Of a stretch of 64,000 bases of DNA, positions 34,532 through 43,071 are shown in pieces. Made by a program: the position numbers and the translations under genes. The notes beneath the pieces are model-generated. The model had not been told where the DNA came from and did no database searches. It saw only the letters and a program-made list of their open reading frames with translations. The first letter of the stretch is position 1. Every line of letters begins with the position of its first letter. This DNA comes from Marinimicrobium locisalis (GTDB lineage: Bacteria > Pseudomonadota > Gammaproteobacteria > Pseudomonadales > Cellvibrionaceae): the NCBI RefSeq assembly GCF_039822625.1, contig NZ_JBDLLG010000005.1, forward strand, positions 124,001 through 188,000. The letters are read 5' to 3'.

Positions 34532-37516
34532 ATGACCAACTCCCGTTCACCCCTGACTGAAGACTATCCTCGCGCCTCCTTCTGGCTGGCGGCCTTGGTA
34601 ACGTTCCTTCTCGGTATGGGACTGTTTTCGTACTGGGTAATGGATGAGCGTAGCTCTCACCTGCGCGAGAAGCGGTTGCAAACGTCCACCCAGGCGGCCG
34701 ACCGCGCCCGCATTCTGGAAGCCCACCTGCGCCACTCCCTATCGGCAACCTACACGCTCGCGACCTTCGTTCGCAATTCCGAAAGCATCCAAGCCCGCTT
34801 TGAGACCATTGCCGGTGACATGTTGAGCTTTTACCCCAATGTGCACACGCTTTCCCTGGCGCCCGGGGGCATTGTCTCCCACGTTATGCCCGAGGCCGCG
34901 AACCAAGGGATCATTGGCTTCAACCCGCTTGAGGATAAAACTCAGGGGCTTGAGACTCGGCGGGCACGGCAATCGGGGGAGCTGAGCGTCGCCGGCCCTT
35001 TGGACCTGGTTCAAGGCGGACAAGGCATGGTGGCCCGCTACCCCGTGAGGATTAACGGCCAATTCTGGGGTTTCACCGGCGTGACCATCAGGCTTCAACG
35101 GCTGCTGGAGGTGAGCCGCCTGGCCGACTTGGAAGCCCAAGGCTACCACTACCAACTTTGGCGCGAGGGGCCAGAGCCCGGTAACCGTCAGTTCATCGCG
35201 GGCAACACGCAAGCCCCGCTCCATGCACCGGTGGAGCAGGTGATCAGCCTGCCCAATAATACCTGGACCCTGGCAATGGCCCCCACCGCTGGCTGGGCGC
35301 CCTACTCGTGGCTGGGAATGGCGTGGGCCCCGGCGGTGATGGCCGCGGCGCTGCTGGCTTACTTGGTCAAGGCGTTGCTGGACCTACGCTGGCACAAACG
35401 CTACTTGCAGCGGGAGGTGCTCCAGCGCACTCGGGAGCTGACCACCAACCTGGAGCGCTACCGCACCTTGATAGCCGCCTCAAACACTGGAGCGTGGGAG
35501 TATTTTCACAGCCGAGACTACCTTCAGTGCAGCCCGGAATACTTTTCCATGTTGGGGCGCCTGCACAGCGATTACCCCATGAACGGCCAACCCAACCTGA
35601 CCGAAACCTGGATCGACTTGCTCCACCCCGAGGACAGGGAGGCAGCCTGGGCGACCTTTACTCGCTACATCGACGCCGGCGCCGAGGGCATGTATGAAAA
35701 CCGCTTCCGACTGAAGCATGCCGCCGGCCACTGGGTTTGGATTCTCTCCCGAGGCCAAGCCCTGCGGGATGAAGAAGGCGAGCTTCGCGGCATAACCGTA
35801 GGCACCCACACCGACATCAGCCAACAAGTGGAAAACGAAGCACAGCTGGAGCTGGCGGCGAAGGTGTTCGAGCGCGGTAGCGAGGGCGTGCTTATTACCG
35901 ATGCGGAAGAACGGATCGTCATGGTAAACAATGCCTTTAGCCGGATCACCGGCTACTCCGAGGAGGAAGCCCTCGGTCAGCGGCCCAGCATGCTTTCCTC
36001 AGGCCGGCACGACCCCGACTTTTTTCGCGGCATGTGGCATGAAATCGAACACCGAGGCGTGTGGCAGGGCGAGGTTTGGAACCGACGCAAGAATGGTGAA
36101 ATTTACCCCGAGTGGCTCAGTGTGAGTGACCTCACCGATGATGAGGGACGCACCCTGTATTACATCGGCATCATCAGCGACATCAGCCGCTTAAAAGAAG
36201 ACCAGGAAGAGATCCACCGCCTGGCCTATTACGACCCCCTGACCCACCTGCCCAACCGGTCCCTGCTGGAAGAACGGGCTACATTCGCCCTGAAAATTGC
36301 CGAGCGCACCGACGATACCTTGGCGCTCTTGTTCCTGGACCTGGATAATTTCAAAAACATCAACGACTCTCTCGGGCACAAGGCCGGTGACCGGTTGCTC
36401 CAGGCCTTTGCCGAACGGCTACGGGCCATGGTGCGGGAAGAAGACACGTTCGCCCGCCCCGGAGGCGATGAGTTTATTCTTTTATTGCCGAGCACCGACG
36501 CCAGCGGCGCCGCTCACGCCGCGCAAAAGCTGCTGACGCTGCTCAACCGGCCCTTCCGTGTGGACGGTTATGACCTGTCGGTCAGCAGCTCTGTGGGCAT
36601 TGCCCTTTACCCGGAGGACGGCGACCATTTAAGCCAGCTCTACACCAACGCCGACATCGCCATGTATCGGGCCAAGCAAAAAGGTCGCAACACCTACAGT
36701 TTTTTCACGCCCGAGTTGCAAACCCACTATGTGCGGTTGATGAAGATTGAGAACGCCCTGCGCCAGGCACTGGAAACCAACCAATTTGAACTTTACTACC
36801 AGCCGCAACAGGAGATGCTCACCGGGGCGACTATCGGTTTCGAGGCCCTGCTGCGCTGGACGCACCCGGAAATAGGCACCATTTCGCCGGGGGAGTTTAT
36901 TCCCATCGCCGAAAGCAGTGGATTGATTGTACCCCTGGGGGAGTGGGTATTGCGCGAGGCCACCCAACAGCTTCGCCGCTGGATCGACGATGGTATTGCG
37001 CCTCCGAAAATCGCCATCAACCTCTCCGCCGCGCAATTCCACCAGCCGAGCCTGCCGGATCTGATTATGACGATCCTGGACGATGCCTCCCTGCCACCGG
37101 AGTATTTGGAACTGGAGCTGACCGAGAGCATGACCATGGATGACCCGGAGCGGGCAGTCGATATGATCAACCGGCTGCATGAGGCGGGAGTAAGCCTGTC
37201 CATGGATGATTTCGGCACGGGGTACTCCTCCCTGAGTTACCTCAAGCGTTTTAAAATCAGTAAATTAAAGATCGACCAATCGTTCGTGCGCGACATTACC
37301 CGAGACAACGACGACCGGGTGATCATCAGCACCATTATCACCCTGGCCCAGAGCTTAGGGCTCAGAGTGATTGCCGAGGGGGTGGAAACCCGCGAGCAGC
37401 AGGAGTTTCTGCGTCGCCTCGGGTGCCACGATATGCAGGGCTATTATTTCAGCCGGCCCCTGGATGCCGAGCGGGCTTCCGAGTTCCTGAGAGGGGCCAC
37501 CGCCTTGCTGCGCTAG
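34532..37516 (+). CDS. Membrane CHASE-PAS-PAS-GGDEF-EAL protein
   Basis: A 994-aa protein from ATG 34532 (a TTG at 34508 is also in frame). One membrane helix near residues 15-35, a periplasmic CHASE domain (about 60-240), a second helix (about 260-285), two PAS domains (about 310-430 and 445-560), then GGDEF (motif RPGGDEF near 643) and EAL (GFEALLRW near 770). The diguanylate cyclase motif, the upstream inhibitory I-site (REED five residues before GGDEF) and EAL with its ELTESM and MDDFGTGYSSL blocks all look intact, so it may both make and break c-di-GMP. Confidence 0.95.
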   Translation: MTNSRSPLTEDYPRASFWLAALVTFLLGMGLFSYWVMDERSSHLREKRLQTSTQAADRARILEAHLRHSLSATYTLATFVRNSESIQARFETIAGDMLSFYPNVHTLSLAPGGIVSHVMPEAANQGIIGFNPLEDKTQGLETRRARQSGELSVAGPLDLVQGGQGMVARYPVRINGQFWGFTGVTIRLQRLLEVSRLADLEAQGYHYQLWREGPEPGNRQFIAGNTQAPLHAPVEQVISLPNNTWTLAMAPTAGWAPYSWLGMAWAPAVMAAALLAYLVKALLDLRWHKRYLQREVLQRTRELTTNLERYRTLIAASNTGAWEYFHSRDYLQCSPEYFSMLGRLHSDYPMNGQPNLTETWIDLLHPEDREAAWATFTRYIDAGAEGMYENRFRLKHAAGHWVWILSRGQALRDEEGELRGITVGTHTDISQQVENEAQLELAAKVFERGSEGVLITDAEERIVMVNNAFSRITGYSEEEALGQRPSMLSSGRHDPDFFRGMWHEIEHRGVWQGEVWNRRKNGEIYPEWLSVSDLTDDEGRTLYYIGIISDISRLKEDQEEIHRLAYYDPLTHLPNRSLLEERATFALKIAERTDDTLALLFLDLDNFKNINDSLGHKAGDRLLQAFAERLRAMVREEDTFARPGGDEFILLLPSTDASGAAHAAQKLLTLLNRPFRVDGYDLSVSSSVGIALYPEDGDHLSQLYTNADIAMYRAKQKGRNTYSFFTPELQTHYVRLMKIENALRQALETNQFELYYQPQQEMLTGATIGFEALLRWTHPEIGTISPGEFIPIAESSGLIVPLGEWVLREATQQLRRWIDDGIAPPKIAINLSAAQFHQPSLPDLIMTILDDASLPPEYLELELTESMTMDDPERAVDMINRLHEAGVSLSMDDFGTGYSSLSYLKRFKISKLKIDQSFVRDITRDNDDRVIISTIITLAQSLGLRVIAEGVETREQQEFLRRLGCHDMQGYYFSRPLDAERASEFLRGATALLR

Positions 37517-37534
37517 CCAGCTGTTGAAAAAACG

Positions 37535-40500
37535 CTAGCGCTCGATTTTGTAAATCAGATCCACGCTCTGGTGCAGCCCTGACTCGGCCTCCAGGCGCAG
37601 GGACTCGGTTATTTCGTAGCGCAACCCAACGCTGGAGGTCTGGTCGAACAGCCCCACCACGTATTGCACAAACAGGTCCGGCGTCAGGTATTTGCCGATG
37701 TACAGGGAGCTTTCCCGGACGTTGTCTTCGGTCTCAATACGAAACTCATCCAAGCTGAAAGTGTCGGCAATTTCCGCGGTAATAAAGCCGCTGCGTTTAA
37801 GGCCAAGGCCCCCGATAGCGTTGACCAGCATGGAGGCATCGGAGGAAGAGGAGGAGTTGAGCGACTTGCCGGTAAACAACATCGCCATGGCCTCGCTGTC
37901 GGGCAACGAGGGGTTGGAGAAGACTTCGCTTCTGGGCCGCTGTAAGGTGCCATTAATCTGCAGCCCTACAATAATGTCACTATCGACGCCGTCATCAATG
38001 GTTCGGGTCGCGCGAATGTCCAACCCGGGGTTGTCATAGGGGCCTTGGAAAATCAGGCGCCCGCGCTCAATGGTCAGGTCTTGCCCGTAGGCTTTATAGT
38101 GACCTTCGGCGACGCCGACTTCGCCGATGGCGAGCAAGCCTCTTTCCGGCCCTTTAATGACCTGCAGTTGACCGGATAAACGGCTCTCCAGGCCGAAACC
38201 CGAGAAGCGCACATCATCACCCAGAGAGGTACTTAGATCGACGTGCACGGTGCGCCCATCCTGTTCGCTCACGCCCCCGTCCGGGTCTTTTATCACCACA
38301 TCGTCCGAGACACGCGTCGCGGACTGGGGCAATGACTTGAACTTGGCTCGGGCTTTGGGAATCACGGCGCTGCCGGTCAGGTCGATACGCTCAGGCGTTA
38401 TTTCCAGCGTCAGGTCCGGGGTGACCAATACCATCAGCTCACGGGTATTCAGAGTTTGAAACCGCTCCCCGGTCACTGTGAGGCTGATATGCCGTTGCGC
38501 GCCCCAAGGGCTATCCACCTGGCCCTCGAGGGTGAGTTGCCCTTCGCCGGAGCTCACCTGCCCTTGCAACCCCACTTGGTTGTTGCCGGCTTGCGCCCGC
38601 AGGCTCAGGTTTTGCAGCTCCAGCCCCAGCTCGGGAAGCTTGGCGCTCGCCTCCGACAGCCGCAGCTCACCGCTGACCTCGGGTTGCTGAACCTGGCCGG
38701 AGACTTGCACGTCGGCGGTAAACTGGCCTCGAACGTCCTGTAGCTGAGCCACCAGGGCCTCCAGCGGCTCAAGGGCGTGGAAGTCAGCCTGAAGCCGGCC
38801 GTCCAGGGCACCGCTGTCCGTATCAACGCCCAAATTGGCCTGTAGGCTGCCCACCTGATCTCCCCAGTCGCTGCGCAACTGGGCGTCCAGCTGACCCTCC
38901 TTCCAAGCCCCCTCAAAGCGGGTACCTTGCCACTCGAACACTTCCGAGTCTTCCTCACCGAACTGGTAGCGCAGCGCCCCGTTGCGGGTTTCCAGGTACC
39001 ACTGGGCGTTGGGTGAAGCCTGGGCCGGAGCCAGGAGTTCCAACCGCCCCTCCAACGTGCCCTCCACGACCACTTCCGGGGTCAGCCAGCGCTGGGCGAG
39101 CCGAAGCGGCAACCCCTCCACCAGCGCTATGGCGCTGGCACCGCCCTGGGCCTGCCATTGACCATCGACACAGAGGCGCCCCTCCGTGGGCCCCTGCGGG
39201 TCTGACTCCTCTTCGTTCTGACGCCACCGGGGGGCCGGACTCAGGCACAGGGAGCGGACCACTACTTCATCGGCGGCAAAGGTCATCGGGGCCTCCCGAT
39301 CCAGCTCCCAGAAAATCAAATCCGGAGGCTCGAAGGTGAAATTGGTCAAGGCGCCATCCCAGGCACTGCCGGTGTAGCCGCCGGCCAGCTGCCAGTTGGC
39401 TTGCCCCCAGTTTTCCGACACCACGGTGGCATTGAGAACATGGTCCTCAATGCCACCCTCGCCAATCAGGGCGACCGATTGCAGAGCGTCACCGGGAATA
39501 TCCACTGCCACTGCCGCCAGGGCTACCTGGTAGCGTTGACCGCGACGGACCGCCGAAACGGTGAGCTGCTCCACGCTGTAGCTATCCTGCCAGGCCAGGT
39601 CGGCACCGTCGATGGTGGCTCGGCCCCCGGGCTCACTGAGCGAGCCGCTCAATTGAAACTCGGCGCTCAGTTCCCCCTGGAGGCTCGGGTCCAGTTGCGA
39701 GAGGATGGGTGCCGACAACTGGCCATCAATATCAAGCTGGTCAGACACGGTGCCGTTTAGGGTCAGCCGGTTAGCGCCCAGCGCCAATTCCAGCGTCTGC
39801 GCTTGCAAGCGCTCCCCATCGTAATCGAGGTGGCCGGTCAAATTCAGTGCCAGCGAGCGAAGCTGGCCGGCGATATCCAGCTCATTCACTCCGGCCTTCA
39901 ATCCTTCCGGGGTCATTTCCCCTTGGCTGGTGAATTGCCCACCAATGCTCCCCGGCCAGGGCTCCAACACCGGCCAGGGAAGCGCCGCAGGGTTTAACTG
40001 GTTCAGTGCCACCGCCAAATCCCACCGCAGTTTTGGCGCCCAGGTCACTCGTCCCCGCGCCTCTAGATCGCCCTCCGGCAGCGTTACCTTCAAGGGCTTG
40101 AGATTAAACTGCTCCAGGTCCCCCTTGCCCGCCACATCCAGTTCCAGGGTCGGCAAAGCCGAGCCGGAGGCCTGTAGGGCTGCATCCACCTGGTACCCGC
40201 TGAGCCAACCATCCAGTTGAACCCGCCCACTGGTGCGCATATCCGCGAGCGCCTCGGGCACCCCCACGGCGGAGGGCACCCCCTGCTCGGGCCAACGGCT
40301 GTCCATCACCAGTTGCGGCTGCGCCTGGGAATCACCGAGGTTGGGCCAAAACCGTATGTCGCTCTCAAGCATGACCGGCGAGTGGAGCTGGTGGCTCGCT
40401 TTCAGGCTGGTTAAATCGCCTTTCACATCGCCTTCCCCACGAAACTCCAGGCCTTCTCCGTCGGGAGACTGCAACCGGTAATGCCACTTCAAGGCCAAGT

Positions 40501-41107
40501 CGGCATCGTAGGGATAGCTAACGCCAATGCGGCCATCGGCGGTGGCGCCATAGGTGGGAGCGACCACGTCCAACTCCCATACCCGCAAATTAAACGCTCC
40601 CAGGCTAAGGGTCCCGCTCACGCGCTCCAGCGGAGTTTCGGTCTCCCCCCGATGAATCCGGATATTGCGCAGGTCGACACCGCCGAGCTCAATCCTTACC
40701 GGCAGAGAGAGATCCGGCCATTGCATGGGCTCGGAGGCGCTCGCCGGCTCTTCCTCTTCGGCCGGGGGCGGCAAGTGAAGCTCAACGGCGCTGGCCCGCA
40801 ATGACTGGACCGAGACCGCGCTATAAAGCAACGACAGGGGTTGCCAACGGAAAGACAGATCCTCCACGCGATACCACTGGTTTTCCAGGCGATACTCCAC
40901 CGACTGCACATCCAGCCCGGTGACCAGGTCGCCACTCATGCCCTCAAAGCGCAGGGGCAACCGCTGCGCCGCTTGGTTGAGCAGCCAGCGGCTGCCAGGC
41001 TCGGTGGCCAGGATGGCACTGACCAGCGCCAGGGCCACAACCAATACACCCACCAGGCCGAGCAATGTCCAGCGCAACCATTTCAGCACTCGCCAGAACC
41101 ACTTCAT
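37535..41107 (-). CDS. tamB: TamB, translocation and assembly module inner-membrane component
   Basis: A 1190-aa protein from ATG 41107, which forms an ATGA overlap with the tamA stop. One N-terminal membrane anchor (WTLLGLVGVLVVALALVSAI) precedes a very long periplasmic beta-rich chain with the AsmA-like/DUF490 C-terminal domain (SEVFSNPSLPDSEAMAMLF, LRLEAESGLHQSVDLIYKIE). TamB spans the periplasm and, with TamA, supports outer-membrane protein insertion or phospholipid transport. It converges with the GGDEF-EAL gene. Confidence 0.93.
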   Translation of the reverse strand: MKWFWRVLKWLRWTLLGLVGVLVVALALVSAILATEPGSRWLLNQAAQRLPLRFEGMSGDLVTGLDVQSVEYRLENQWYRVEDLSFRWQPLSLLYSAVSVQSLRASAVELHLPPPAEEEEPASASEPMQWPDLSLPVRIELGGVDLRNIRIHRGETETPLERVSGTLSLGAFNLRVWELDVVAPTYGATADGRIGVSYPYDADLALKWHYRLQSPDGEGLEFRGEGDVKGDLTSLKASHQLHSPVMLESDIRFWPNLGDSQAQPQLVMDSRWPEQGVPSAVGVPEALADMRTSGRVQLDGWLSGYQVDAALQASGSALPTLELDVAGKGDLEQFNLKPLKVTLPEGDLEARGRVTWAPKLRWDLAVALNQLNPAALPWPVLEPWPGSIGGQFTSQGEMTPEGLKAGVNELDIAGQLRSLALNLTGHLDYDGERLQAQTLELALGANRLTLNGTVSDQLDIDGQLSAPILSQLDPSLQGELSAEFQLSGSLSEPGGRATIDGADLAWQDSYSVEQLTVSAVRRGQRYQVALAAVAVDIPGDALQSVALIGEGGIEDHVLNATVVSENWGQANWQLAGGYTGSAWDGALTNFTFEPPDLIFWELDREAPMTFAADEVVVRSLCLSPAPRWRQNEEESDPQGPTEGRLCVDGQWQAQGGASAIALVEGLPLRLAQRWLTPEVVVEGTLEGRLELLAPAQASPNAQWYLETRNGALRYQFGEEDSEVFEWQGTRFEGAWKEGQLDAQLRSDWGDQVGSLQANLGVDTDSGALDGRLQADFHALEPLEALVAQLQDVRGQFTADVQVSGQVQQPEVSGELRLSEASAKLPELGLELQNLSLRAQAGNNQVGLQGQVSSGEGQLTLEGQVDSPWGAQRHISLTVTGERFQTLNTRELMVLVTPDLTLEITPERIDLTGSAVIPKARAKFKSLPQSATRVSDDVVIKDPDGGVSEQDGRTVHVDLSTSLGDDVRFSGFGLESRLSGQLQVIKGPERGLLAIGEVGVAEGHYKAYGQDLTIERGRLIFQGPYDNPGLDIRATRTIDDGVDSDIIVGLQINGTLQRPRSEVFSNPSLPDSEAMAMLFTGKSLNSSSSSDASMLVNAIGGLGLKRSGFITAEIADTFSLDEFRIETEDNVRESSLYIGKYLTPDLFVQYVVGLFDQTSSVGLRYEITESLRLEAESGLHQSVDLIYKIER

Positions 41108-42870
41108 AGATCGGGCCCCATGCTCAGGTGCAGGCGCCAACCTTCGTGCCCGTCAAGCGCGCGGGCGAAATCCACGCGCACCGGGCCGATGGGTGAGATC
41201 CAGCGAAACCCAATACCCGCACTGCGCATCATGTTCACATCGGAATGATCAAAGGCATTGCCCTGGTCAAAGAAGGCGGCCACGGCCCAGTTGGACTTAA
41301 AGCGGTAATCGTATTCGACGCTTTGGGTAATGAGGTTTCGCCCCCCCACCACGATGGGGTCACCGGTTTGGGGATTAATATCGGTGGGGCCGATGGACTT
41401 GTACTCGTAACCGCGCACACTGGCGTCGCCGCCGGCAAAGAAGCGCTGGGAGACCGGCAAGTCGCCCAGCTCACCCACTTCCGTGATGCCGCCTTCCATC
41501 CGCAACAGCACCCGCCCCGGCCCGATGCCATATATGCCCTTAATCCGGCCATAGAGTTGAACGAAGCTCGTATCGGAGCCCAAAGAGGAGGGCGAGCCGG
41601 ATATACGACCGAGAAAGCTCCAGCCCGAGGTGGGGTAATTGCTGCCATCACTACGAGTACGCGAAAGGCTAAAGGCCGGGATCAACAAATCCGAACGTTG
41701 CTCGGGCTCGCCCCCCACTTCGTAGTATTCGCGTTCGAAGTTAAGCGAGTATGTTTGCAGCCAGTCGCTGTCTTCTTCCGAGCGGGTATAACTCGTACCC
41801 AGCGTAGTGACGTCGCTGTCGGTGTTGTCCGTCTCTTCCCGTTGGTAACCGGAGTAGAAGCGAAGCGTTTCATGGGCGGGGCGGGTCATGGGAATATTGT
41901 AGGAAGCCTCGACATTAGCGCCCACTTCCGATATTTGTAGGTCGGCGTTAAACCAGTGACCACTGCGATTCACGTAGCGGTTTTCATACCCCAGAAGCAG
42001 CCGGGCGCCCGTGTCCGTCGCATAGCCCACACCGGCGGAGTAAGCGTGCCGCTTGCGCCCTTCCAACTCGATATCGACGGGGACCCGCTCGCCCTCGAGC
42101 CCCTGAAGCTGTGGCGTGACACGCACCGAGCGAAAGTAATTGGCCGCGTTCAAACGGCTTTTCAGCGCCAGCAGCGGATCGGTGTCATAGGGCTCGCCCG
42201 GTTCAAAGGTTAGATAGCGGCGCACGAATGACTCCTTTAAAACGTCGTGCTTTAGGTTGATTTCGCCAAATTGATAGCGGGGTCCGGTGTTGTAGACCAA
42301 CTCCACCCGGGCGCTATACTCATCCCTATCAACCGTCACCCGGGCCCGCTCAAACTGCCCCTCGAAGTAGCCGTTCGCTGAGGCCACCACATTAAAACGG
42401 CTTTTTAGGGACTCGTAATGGCCGTGGTGCAGTACATCGCCCTTTTCCAGATTCGGCTCCTCAAGAATGCTCTGGAAGGTACCGTCCTCGCCGCCTTCCC
42501 CTTTGACCCTAAAGTCCATTTCGGTGACATGCACGGGCTCCCCGGGATGCAGGGTAATGGTGAGCGACCAGCATTCATCGTCTCGGGAGAGCTCGCGCTC
42601 GCTTTCCAGATGATAGTAGCCCAATGCCTGAGCGGCGGACTGTACTTGGCTTTCGAGCTCTCGCATACGTGCGCGCAGACGCCACAGCGCCGTATCGCAC
42701 GGCTCCTCCCCGATGGAGAGAAAGTTGCGGACATTTTCGCGCAGCGCGCTACCGCCTCCCTCAACCTTGATGTCGGGGGCGGCCCAAGTGAAGGGGGCAA
42801 GCAATAGCAGGACGAGGCCGAGCCCAATGCTCCGGCGTCGCCTCCGCGAAGGGAGAAAAAACGTTAACAA
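41104..42870 (-). CDS. tamA: TamA, Omp85-family outer-membrane component
   Basis: A 588-aa protein: signal peptide about 1-30 (LGLVLLLLAPFTWAAP), three POTRA-like domains to about residue 275 and a 16-strand Omp85 barrel, with GGDASVRGYEY (the conserved VRGY loop) and a final strand WRLHLSMGPDL. The start appears to be TTG 42870; no ATG gives a full signal peptide. It overlaps tamB by ATGA, so the two are cotranslated. Confidence 0.92.
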   Translation of the reverse strand: MLTFFLPSRRRRRSIGLGLVLLLLAPFTWAAPDIKVEGGGSALRENVRNFLSIGEEPCDTALWRLRARMRELESQVQSAAQALGYYHLESERELSRDDECWSLTITLHPGEPVHVTEMDFRVKGEGGEDGTFQSILEEPNLEKGDVLHHGHYESLKSRFNVVASANGYFEGQFERARVTVDRDEYSARVELVYNTGPRYQFGEINLKHDVLKESFVRRYLTFEPGEPYDTDPLLALKSRLNAANYFRSVRVTPQLQGLEGERVPVDIELEGRKRHAYSAGVGYATDTGARLLLGYENRYVNRSGHWFNADLQISEVGANVEASYNIPMTRPAHETLRFYSGYQREETDNTDSDVTTLGTSYTRSEEDSDWLQTYSLNFEREYYEVGGEPEQRSDLLIPAFSLSRTRSDGSNYPTSGWSFLGRISGSPSSLGSDTSFVQLYGRIKGIYGIGPGRVLLRMEGGITEVGELGDLPVSQRFFAGGDASVRGYEYKSIGPTDINPQTGDPIVVGGRNLITQSVEYDYRFKSNWAVAAFFDQGNAFDHSDVNMMRSAGIGFRWISPIGPVRVDFARALDGHEGWRLHLSMGPDL

Positions 42871-43018
42871 AATCCAGGTCCGATCAGTCGAGGGTTCATC
42901 CCGTGAGCCGTTACTTTAACGGTTTGACCATGGAACTCAAAGAGTGTTGCGAGACTTGCAGAAGTTTACAGGCTATTGAGCCTCGTCAGAGGAAGGGAAA
43001 TGCGCGCCCCACAGACAA

Positions 43019-43045
43019 CAACGGCGCCCGAGTAGGGCGCCGTTG
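43019..43045 (-). terminator. Terminator after the GH9 gene
   Basis: A perfect 11-bp stem (CAACGGCGCCC at 43019-43029, GGGCGCCGTTG at 43035-43045) with a 5-base loop; on the minus strand it is followed by a T/G-rich run (TTGTCTG). It lies 26 bases after the stop. Confidence 0.85.
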
Positions 43046-43071
43046 CGCAGAGCGTTTAACAAAGCTGAGGA